Shown piece by piece: positions 54,131-64,000 of a stretch of DNA of 64,000 bases. Position 1 is the first letter of the stretch, and each line of letters begins with the position of its first letter. Under the pieces are notes generated by a model, which saw only the letters and a program-made list of their open reading frames with translations, was not told the DNA's origin and made no database searches. The stretch covers positions 25,345,106-25,409,105 of the forward strand of contig JAUJPP010000005.1 in the NCBI GenBank assembly GCA_030562195.1. Reading direction: 5' to 3'. This DNA comes from Nipponacmea schrenckii. Taxonomy: Eukaryota; Mollusca; Gastropoda; Lottiidae. Position numbers and translations under genes: made by a program.

Positions 54131-55266
54131 ATGTCAGATCGTCTTTTCTTGTAATCAAATATTCAGACTATTTTGTCATTCTTTGGCATCTGATAGAATG
54201 TCAGCTCGCCATGCCTTGACATTAAATCGTAAGTAGGTTCGTTATTCTCTGCAAATAAGACGACTTATATTTTGTTGACATCGTGCTATAAAGCCTTAAC
54301 AACAGATCCATATTTTCTAGGGTTCACATATTTGTGAGATACTCATCGAAAGCGCCACCCCCTTGTTTTGGCAAGAAAATTAATGATATTTTAATACATT
54401 GAGTACTTTAAGAAACGCCCATAATTAATTAATAATGAACTTATAACATATGGTTAAAATTGCAATTAATCGTTAATGAGTAGAACAAACTAATTTGGTT
54501 TACTTTTTGTAATTTGAATATTGAACTATTTAATGTAAGAGGTAAGACTCATTGAAAATTGATGTCAAAATATTTTTGGGGATTTAAGGTTGTAGCATTG
54601 CAATTTAATATTGTTTATATAGCACAGACACGGGCATGATTTTAGTGCTATTCCGGTGGCACAGGATTAGAGTTGACATGGAGTCGACACTCGATTACAC
54701 TTTGCGTGGAACCATATTTCTCCCCTTTCACAAGAAACTTATGCCAAAGTGCGGAAGATGCGATGTTGGTTGCTGTATTTCTAGCGCGTTTATCACGAAT
54801 CATAACAATGTTGCAATAGTTATTACATTTTTACATCTTAAAGAGACAGTCGATGATTAATTTTAAATAAGTAATTAATACACAATGAATTTACATTTAA
54901 ACATGGTAACATTTTATTTGGTTCACAATGAGGGGGTGGGAAAATAACTATAATCATGCACGTACACATAGTTATACATGTATTTTTAAAAGACATTGTT
55001 TAGAAATATGAAATGAAGATTCATTAGCTTCATTGTTATCATTATATAATATTAGAATCTATAAGTACAATGTTGACTTATTAAGTGTGAGAAATTTTAC
55101 AACAAACGTATTAGGAAACGCGTCCGGACATTCTTCATGTGCCTTTGGCCACTTGAAATACTTTTAAATTGGGTCTTTACATAACAAGTTAAGCCTCTCA
55201 CTTCAAAATATTTGCGAAACACTCGTATCATTCCATCCTAACTGTATTTTCAATGTATATTTGTAG

Positions 55267-55383
55267 GAGTAACTGAAAGGAAAAGAGGCAAGTTTGCTAG
55301 ATATTTCAAAGACACTCCTTCAACCTACTACTATATATTTATTTTATTGAAACGGTTGACCCAAAGGGGAGATAACTACCATT
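55267..55383 (+). other. Candidate filamin 5' UTR exon portion
   Basis: A plausible acceptor (TTTGTAG|GAG) precedes 55267, and 117 nt of non-coding sequence with an in-frame TGA leads to the filamin ATG. The 5' UTR may therefore start by splicing here, but a simple unspliced leader is also possible. Confidence 0.3.
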
Positions 55384-55717
55384 ATGCAAGGCGACTTCGA
55401 GGCAGATTTCGATGAAGACGAAGAAATGCCGTTGACAGAGAGGGACCTCGCGGATGATGCTCAATGGAAACTTATCCAAAAAAACACCTTTACAAGATGG
55501 GCCAACGAACATTTGAAGACGGTCAACAAGACTATGACCAATCTAGAAATGGATTTAGCCGATGGATTGAGGCTTCTTGCTTTGGTTGAAGTTTTATCTG
55601 GAAACAAATTCAAGCACATCAACAAACGTCCAAACTTTCGTACACAGAAATTGGAAAATGTTACTATGGTATTGAAGTACCTTGAGGAGGATGAGGGAAT
55701 TCGAATTGTTAACATAG
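55384..55717 (+). CDS. Filamin exon 1 (start codon, most of CH1)
   Basis: Residues 1-111 plus one base, ending [10 protein letters not shown]. Donor ATAG|GTAAGT. A 7.6-kb intron follows. Confidence 0.96.
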
Positions 55718-58700
55718 GTAAGTTAATCTTATAGTTTTCTTTTTTTAAACTGTAAAATGTATTTTGATTTCATTTGATTCTTCATAACAGCCCCATTTTC
55801 ACGATGTATCACATGTGAGTAAGCTCAAGAAATGTGTCATGTTTTATTTGCCGGCCGGTAGTTTGACAACGATCCTGCTAAATAAAGTTATTTACCCTCG
55901 AAAATGTCAAATATTTATTTGTGACATTTTTCAAAATATATGACGTTATGGTTACATTAATTAAGCTTTATATGATAAAAGGAAAGGTTTGCTAGTTTAT
56001 ATGGAAGATCGATAGTGTTATTACCTGAAAATTGCAGACGACATTTTGATATTCTCTGTGAAATCTCATTTCATTCAGGTAAACGACAGACTGAAAGCAC
56101 ACCTTTAAAATAAGGTTATTGAATAGAAGGAGTAAAATAGAAACATAGTTGCAATAAGTGATTAATAGGGATAGTTATGCTAGTATGTCTTATTAATAAT
56201 ATAACAATAAGTTCTGTGTAATAAAATCAGCCCACTGTAGTGACTAGTCCAGTAGATTCAGTAGTAAGCCTACGTGAAAGTGGCTTGTTTGGTTTAAACA
56301 GTGGGCGTGGTCTAATCTATATGATTGACCTAAATAACGAAATGAATGATTGGATTCACCTGTATTTCAGGTAGATGAAATTCAATCTGTAAGCATTTTT
56401 TAAAATCAATTGAGGGTAGGGTCAGGTGTAAATTTTTAATATGCAGCAGCCATTGTTAGACAAGTTCATGAATAATTCCATATGTGCTCAGAAAGCGACA
56501 AGAAAAATTTATCAGAATTTGACATCTTATGAGATAGATTTAATCAGAAAATTTTAATCTAAGGCATTCATTTAGATATGATCATTAATTATGTTTTGTT
56601 TTTATCAAAAAGGAAGTTTTAATAAGTTAATATTTAGAAATAAGCCACAGGTAATTTGGATTTCTGACTGATTAATAAAAAAAACAAGATGTTTTAGGTC
56701 ACTATATTATAAGACCTTGATAAAATTAACTATTTCATCTAAATGTCAAAGGTTAATTGATTTCATCCATCATTTTGACTTCTACAAGATTTTATTATTA
56801 AATTATTTACTTTTCATTTTCTAAGAAATTAATTAGTAGAAAATATGATATTGAGCATTACATCATTTTTACAGTAATTGATTGTAATTCAGTTTTCTAA
56901 ATTTGCAGCAATTCCTATTCCAATTAAACCTCTGTCCAATCCCTTCAAAAGTGTTATAATTTGTTGGGGTAAATGAAATCATAAAATTCCAGAAATTCAC
57001 TGGATATGATTATGTTCCTCTTTAGTTAGGGTGTTGGTCTGCATTAAGGGTGTTGTCCGAAGGAACTCGATTATGACTCTTTAAATCATTTCCTTGTCAA
57101 TGATGTAATTTGAGTGTATGTATCCTACATTTTTATATGTCATTGTATTATTGGTTAAATTTCCTTTCTTTTCGTGTGGTTTCTTTGAAACAGGGAAGTT
57201 TTGTTTGAAAAGAATTCACACAACCAATGTTTACTAGCTTGTAGTTCAATTCACTCTGACTGAATAGCCTAAGAGATCTTGCATATGCATATTTGTCAAG
57301 ATCATTCATGAAATTTCGGTAAAACTACATGTATGTTTGCTAACTTTAGTTTAGCTATGGGTATTTTGTCACTATACATAACTGACATTTATATGAAGTT
57401 GTAACTGTTTTTCAAAGGTGAATTATTCTCAAAAAATTGCAACGGAAATTATTATATAGAACAGTTTTGATTAAATATAATTGAATAATAGTATTAAATT
57501 GCTCAAATTTTGACATTTATGACTTTGATATATCATGAGTTCCAAGTAAAATGTTAAGTTGCTGAAGTCTTTATTTGATTGACAGCATAATTAGCATTGA
57601 TTAATAACATCCAGATTGTCATTGTTAATGTGACATATACCTAATATGGTACTTTAGTGCAATTATACATTAAAATTGATTTGAGGACAGTACTCATTTG
57701 CATTGTATTTTAATTTAAATTATTCATTAACCATGATCAATATGATATGTAGGCATAATTGGCAGCTTTATTTACTCAGGTTTTCGATATTCCTACTAAT
57801 GACACATTTGCATAAACAGTTGTTAACTTTAGTTTGCTTAATTTGCATCAATTTATTAGAAAGGCTTTATACACAGTACTTCTCAGTAATTGTCCTTGTA
57901 ATTGTGACTACTTATATTATTTCAAAAAGTCCTGTTCTTGTTTTCAAGTTGTTTTGTATAGTATTTTGAAAGTATAGAATGTTATATAGGTAGTTAGTAT
58001 GCATCAAAGTTACTATTCATATTGTGTTTATGTAAATGGTCTGAATGTTATAGTCAGTAATAATTGCTATGACAAATAAGATTTAAAGTTTGTTGTTTTT
58101 GCTAGGTGATAAAGGTGTGGTGTGTTAATCTATTAATTCTGTCATGCAGGTGTCTTGTAACAAACTTCTTAACCTTCCCCCCTTTATCATTATTTACTCT
58201 TCTCTCTCTTCTCACTCTTCTTTTCTCAATTACTTCTTTCAAGTTTACTACTATCCCTCTTCTTAAAATAATATAGAAAACTTTAGTACCCCACTTTTTA
58301 AATTTTGGCTTCCCCCATTTCACTAATATAATTCCTCAAACTAACTATGATTTTCTGAATGAAATATACCATTTTTCATTCATTAGATGGGTAATATTCA
58401 ACATTACCATTGTTAAAAAATAATTTCTTACAAAGAAAGATTGAAATGAAAATTAAAAGCCTTTGATCAAATTTCCATTATTATTGTCTGAAGTTCAAAC
58501 ATATGCTTTTTTGTGGGTGGGAGTCAAATATTTGATAGTCCAAGTCCAATCCAAATGGTTTCAAAGTCTTTTTTTAAATTAAGTTCAGATTGATTTGGGT
58601 GGGTCTAAATTTATAATCTTATTTATGTTAGAACTTGAGATAGACCTGATTTTAAATGATTAATAAAGTTTGGGGTTTGCCTAACCCCTTGAGATTTTCA

Positions 58701-61700
58701 AGTAGTAGATGAAGAGTTTTTAGGCAGATTATATTTTGTCAACACTCTAAATTTATATTGTATTCACTGACAGTTTTATTTCACTTCTCAGTGTTTAAGG
58801 TCACTAGTGTGAACTATGGTGTTTTGAATTGCATACAAGTCTGTAATTATTTCAGTTATTTTCAATAATTGGGAACTTTGATAAAAATTGACCTTTTTTT
58901 TCCTTATGTGGCCTCACATGTTCTTTTAAATTTTTAAGTTGTTTTGAACAGCAAGAAAACAATATTTGGATATGGATAATATACAAAATTGCTGTTTATA
59001 AGCCAGACATAGTGGTTGCTTTATCATTTATGATTTCGAAGTTCATTTTGGTTAAAACCAAGTTTGCTCTGTTATGCTCATCTTACAGCAATCTCTGTTC
59101 AGAAAGATAATGGTTACCCACAATAAACAAAGTGTTCTAGTAATGTCAAACTATGATTTATAATGTTGACAATGATAAAGAGAGAGGGAACCAGGCTATT
59201 TACTATAAAACTTGTTTGTTTAGATTATCATGGTAGTTATCAATACTCTTTTATGTTATTTTGTTGTAGTCTTAGTGACTACAGTTTGGAGATGTATAGT
59301 CATCTTATAATAATCTTTCTATAAAACAACTGTCATTGAAAAGGAAAAAAATATATTGTTGCTTGATCAGTTATCTGAAGGTGTCATCTCAATCTATATT
59401 CCTCCTAGTTTGCCAATGTGTGTTGCAGGCTTTGCATTTTAAAAGCATGTACCTCTCCTGCTAAAACTGCTCTCATTTCAAGTTACATAGTATTGAAGCT
59501 TTATTCAAACATAGTTTGAAAAGGTTATACCGGTTATGATTTCAAAAACATGATCAGTAGATTTATATTTCACATACTGTAAGATTTTCAAGATTAGCAT
59601 AGAGAAGTTTATTAATACCAGCCAAATTCCTAGGCTATAGGCTTATTATTTTGACCTAATAGATGGATATAACATGACCTTTATCAATCTATATTTATAT
59701 GATGAACACCAGATGGTTAGGGTGTTTATAGTTCATCTTGTCTGTAGTTGATCAAAATAACTCCATCACCTTCTACATGTATAGTTAACCATCTATTCAA
59801 ATAGAGTTTTGTTCATCCAGAATTTAAATTTGTTTGTTCTTGATTTAATTGAAATTTTATTGCTCACTACCTTTAAACTTAGAATAATAGCAGGACTGAT
59901 GTGAATGTTATAAGTATTTGTACCAGGTTGATATGTCATGACATGCGAACTGTTTGCGGAACCTTTAAACTAGTATTTAGTAGGGTTTTAAGCCTAAGGC
60001 ATAGTTTGGTTGAGTTGATCAGTGTGAGATATAGAAATATTTCAACACTACCGTAAATTGAAATAATAACTTAGATTTCATAAAGATGGTTGATAATAAA
60101 CTGTTTATTCATAGTAAAACATTTTTATGAAAGACATCTGGAAATTAACCATCTTAATGTTCAACACTTCAACTCTAAATCTGAAATATTGGTATTTAGA
60201 CAAGAGAAGCATGAGAAGCTAATACATTGTTTGAATGACCCTCAGGATTCTAGATAAAATGATTCTTACTCTCCGATGTATAATCTTTTGATATTGATAA
60301 CAAATTACACACTCTTTGCTTCTTATTTGTGAAATAAGAATGGCAATATTTTGTTGTTATTTTAGCCTTGAAGGTAAACTTTATCTTAAAAAGGGATCAA
60401 GGTAATTCTAGTACTTGAATTGTTAAGTCTTACATTGACCTATATACTGGTAAATAGATGCTTCAACAAGTTGTATACCATAGTCACAGGTATATAATAC
60501 ATGAGAGAATAGACCAAGTCCACAGATTATTTACTTTCTAAATGTATCTAGTTATTATGATAGTGTTTAACACACCTATTGAAACTGACTACCTTTATTC
60601 ACAATTTTGTATGGCTGAATGCTTGGACATAATGGATCACTTTGTACAATCATCCATAGTTGTGACCTGTTTTATACTAGAGTAGGCTGTCATTAGAAGT
60701 CTGAGGGTTTCACTTAAATCTACAATGGAAAATAATAAAATCTCAAATGATTAATGATTTACAAGAGTCATAGTGAAGAGAAAACAAGCTTTGCTTATAA
60801 TTTAATTTTCCAATTTGATAATTTCATGGGAAACAGTTCTAAATTTTTCTCCAGACCAGGGTACATCTTGATAAATAACCTTTTTATTTTTCTGTTTATG
60901 GTTTTATCTTCCTACTCCAGGCTTTCCCTGAAATTATAATGGAGTAATGTTGTCCCTATCCTCAAATAGTCCATAGTCATATAAGACATAACAACTTAGT
61001 CAGATATGTGATGATATTAGAAAACCAACCAACTGTGGGTTGTTATATTGAAAGTGTCAGCTATGATAATAAAAAGTGCATCATTTCGGTTGACTGATTT
61101 GATGCACACTTAGAGACTAAAATGTTTAAATAGTGAGTGAAGATAATTATAATGTTTATGAGAGTAGGATTTCACATTGTAAAGATGATTTCTATTTTGA
61201 ATAGTATTACTACAATTATCTCCTGTATTTGACAGTCTTCATTGACTAGGAGATTTAAAGAGATTATCCCACTCAATGGTAATATTATAAATTTTATCTT
61301 TCAACAACTACATTCTAACACATTCTTTTTCTTAAAGGTCAATCCTTTTCTGACCTGGAAACCTGAAATTATCTGTCCCACCCAAAATCTTAGGCCAATC
61401 ATAAAAAATATTTTTTTCTTTTCAAGTTAGATGCAGAAACTCTTTTACTCTCAACACATTCATAAAATCAGTGGAACAACTTGTAGGCAGCGTAAAGTTG
61501 GTTGATGCATCATTTGTTTTTTCTGGGGTTCATACATCTCCCTAGGATTTTATAGGAATGCATTTGATATGTGACTGCAGTGTACCTCATTATATCTTTA
61601 TATGAAACGACAGGAAACTAGGTTCTGAATAGTATAGCCTTTAAATCAACAGGATTTTATTACAGCTCAGTGCATGTAAGATGAAAGGAGTGGCTGATCT

Positions 61701-63845
61701 GCCAGTGAAAAGGTCTAATTTTAAACGACATTTAAACCTCCAGTACATTGAAGAGCAGAGTGTGTAGTAGTCAGACCTTATATGGCAAATGTGTTGTACA
61801 GACGTCATTATTTAACTGAGCCTTATATGGCATGTCTACTAATTAAAATGGGTGTTGATAATGTAAACTGCTGCTGGCTGTAATACTTATCTTCTCATTA
61901 AATCTTCACTATAATGTCACCTAGATTTATTTGATTGACATAGAAAGTTATTTTGTCTGATACTCATATACAAATTAGCAATGAATTTGGATTTACAGTG
62001 GCAATCTTTTATTAGTATAATTCATTAGCAAAATTGTAAAGGATAATATGTATATCATGATTTCATTTTGATATATAAATTATAAAGTTGGTATTAACTG
62101 AGATCAAACATTTGAATTGGTTGACATATTTAGGTAGATGTTAATAATAACAGATATTTCTATATAATAGTCATACAGTTGATTGAGTACATTCCTACAA
62201 TTTTTATCTAGATTGTTATATTCTATAATGGTGTCACGCCTCTCAATAGCAGGATACAAACTCTAACTATCCTTAATAGATTTTTGGAATAGTAGTTGTG
62301 TTAGTAAAAATGATTGTACCGGTATACAGGCATTAAGGAAACAGACAGCTAATTTGATTTATTATAAATCAGTATATAAATTTGATATTGTATTATATAA
62401 TGTAATTAATGAGACTTGGTTTAGGATGAGAGCAATTGATATTGATGGTTATATACACTACAACATGTCATCATAACATTTCATGACATATCCAGTTCTA
62501 GCATAAAAGAAACAATTTATACAGTATCAATTAACAAATCAATATTTATTTTATGATGAAAAATAGGTGGTCCTGTTAAATTAAATTGTTTTTATTGGAA
62601 TGGTAACATGAGCATCTCAAATATAATTGATATCATCATAGGAAAATTTGGTTTTGATGCTAGTTAATTCTATATTTAAAGTATATTTACAAAAGTGGGT
62701 GTTGAATATTTTGAATCGTTTTATCAGTTGTTTTTGACACACGTATGACTTGTTAAACACTTTATTACCCGTCAACTTTATAAAAAATGTAAATTTCTTA
62801 CATATTTCTTTTATGTGTTATTATAGTGTAAATGTCTATAACGTTTGAAGACTTAAAACAAGATATGGAAACAGAACAGATCTTGTACTCTAGACATATA
62901 AGATATATAAATGCAAGAAATTCTGCTAGCTGATATGATTACCTATCTCTAATTATAAAATATATTTTAAATTTGGATTTGAAATATCAGCATTAAACAC
63001 TGACATATCTAAGTGTTATTATAATGAAAATCTCTATTCAATGTTTGAAGCCTTAAAACAAGATATGGAAACAGATTCTATCTTGTTGTTATTGTTGCCT
63101 ATATATACTTGTTTCTTGTTGTTTATACTCATTATATTCCTGATGACGGTGTGAGAACCACATTGAAACATTGAAAGTAATAAATATTATAGAAGTGTCT
63201 ATCCATAACAATTGTTTTTATTTATTATAAAAATGGTTCATATTGAACATTATACATTCTAGTATAAAGATTGGTCAACATTCAAATAAATATATTTGAA
63301 TATATTTTATATCAAATAATTTATCTTTTATCTATTTATATTTTTCAGATTCAACAGATATTGTAGACAGTAAATTAAAATTAATCTTAGGTTTAATATG
63401 GACACTTATTTTACATTATTCCATCTCTATGCCAACATGGGAGGGAGAAGAATTAACACCATCAGATGGAGCTCCTACACCCAAACAACGTTTATTGAAC
63501 TGGATCCAGACTAAATGTCCTGATATACCAATTAAAAACTTCACCACTGATTGGAATGATGGTAAAGCTATTGGTGCTTTAGTTGATGCTGTTGGACCAG
63601 GTATGTTTCATGTTGAATAAGCCTCCTTAATCTATCATCTTTGTATTCATATAAAAATCTCTTTGGATATCATTTTCGATCCATGTTTGTTTATTTTTAT
63701 TGTTATATTCTTGACCTTATTTTCTATGGATTGATATTGTATTATAGGATTATGCCCTGACTGGGAAAATTGGGATCCTAAAAAGAACAAGGATAATGCT
63801 ACAGAAGCTATGGATGCTGCTGAGAAGTGGCTGGATGTACCTCAG
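55384..63845 (+). CDS. Filamin, N-terminal actin-binding region (partial, exons 1-3)
   Basis: Filamin is a dimeric actin crosslinker with tandem N-terminal CH domains followed by Ig-like repeats; only the first 228 residues lie in this window. CH1 starts near residue 27 ([18 protein letters not shown]) and includes [20 protein letters not shown] and [20 protein letters not shown]2 starts near residue 160 with [15 protein letters not shown] and includes [18 protein letters not shown] and [10 protein letters not shown], typical of filamins rather than alpha-actinin or spectrin. The acidic leader ([10 protein letters not shown]) is short. The ATG is the first after an in-frame TGA at 55357. Exons 55384-55717, 63349-63600 and 63748-63845 join in frame, and exon 3 ends at a donor (CAG|GTAGGC), so the gene continues beyond the window. 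I cannot assign a paralogue. Confidence 0.96.
55718..63348 (+). other. Filamin intron 1
   Basis: 7.6 kb of AT-rich intron. It contains a pyrimidine-rich stretch at 58167-58245 and a small direct duplication at 62812-63085. I recognise no mobile element. Confidence 0.8.
62812..63085. repeat. Local direct duplication in filamin intron 1
   Basis: About 75 bp at 62812-62888 recurs at 63011-63085, sharing CTTAAAACAAGATATGGAAA; roughly 85% identical by eye. Confidence 0.7.
63349..63600 (+). CDS. Filamin exon 2 (end of CH1, start of CH2)
   Basis: Residues 112-195. It begins [18 protein letters not shown] after acceptor TTTTTCAG and ends at GGACCAG|GTATG. Confidence 0.96.
63748..63845 (+). CDS. Filamin exon 3 (CH2 continued)
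   Basis: Residues 196-228, with [20 protein letters not shown] and [10 protein letters not shown]. Acceptor ATTATAG, donor CAG|GTAGGC. Confidence 0.95.
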
Positions 63846-64000
63846 GTAGGCATACCATATCTTTCTAGCTGACTGACAATATCATGTGTTATATAGGTTT
63901 ACAGATTGTTGTTAGATCATTTATTCTCCTCCCTTGCCACTAAGTACAGAATAAGTGATAAGCAACTGTTACCATCAATTAGAAAAAAAATCTAGAGTAC

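Larger units (their letters stand above)
51455..55266. other. Spacer upstream of filamin
   Basis: Should contain the filamin promoter. Apart from the candidate donor at 52339 and degenerate repeats near 53.7-54.1 kb, nothing can be assigned. Confidence 0.5.

Noticed and set aside
54636..54860. 74-codon frame with CGRCDVGCC close to filamin
   Set aside because: The Cys cluster looked like a zinc knuckle, but there is no further motif or in-frame junction to the filamin exon.
55461..55715. 84-codon minus-strand frame opposite filamin exon 1
   Set aside because: Shadow of the filamin coding sequence.

Overview
The window is an AT-rich metazoan nuclear scaffold segment with spliced genes, long repeat-filled introns and spacers, and one 500-base N gap. 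A mollusc is the best guess. The support is a tRNA-derived SINE family with a Meta-type central domain, pearl-like elements (about 155-bp core repeats, an (ACGG)n tract and GTGGGCGTAT ends, as described in bivalves), and two animal genes. This assignment is inference from repeat types, not a search result.

Layout. 1-5.3 kb: non-genic, with G-runs, a degenerate minisatellite and pearl-like repeats. 5.3-24.4 kb: a complete WASHC4 (SWIP, KIAA1033) gene on the minus strand. I rebuilt it as 33 coding exons with GT-AG junctions and an uninterrupted frame of 1,202 codons. Its introns carry SINE pieces, a pearl-like element, a 43-bp satellite holding a hAT transposase scrap, and a hairpin element. 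24.4-30.5 kb: promoter, an 18-20 bp minisatellite, a 2-kb head-to-tail duplication and a 60-bp array that runs into the gap (30538-31037). 31.0-31.9 kb: a frameshifted DUF7869-like, transposon-associated coding fragment. 32.6-34.1 kb: a small minus-strand gene candidate with four in-frame exons and no homologue I recognise. 35.8-36.6 kb: a 5'-truncated non-LTR retrotransposon with an 11-bp target-site duplication; its 5' edge is included in a 1.3-kb segmental duplication (to 39.46 kb). 39.5-55.3 kb: a long spacer with several minisatellites and no gene I can support. 55.4-64 kb: the first three coding exons of filamin on the plus strand, running off the window.

Functional theme. Both recognised genes act on actin. 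WASHC4 is a scaffold subunit of the WASH complex, which drives Arp2/3 branching on endosomes. Filamin crosslinks actin filaments, and the part seen here is its actin-binding CH1-CH2 domain. They are divergently oriented about 31 kb apart, and nothing in the sequence shows co-regulation. The most notable gene-level points are a terminal run of 14 prolines on this WASHC4, paired CLEAR/E-box-like sites just upstream of its start codon, and the unrecognised four-exon gene near two CRE palindromes.
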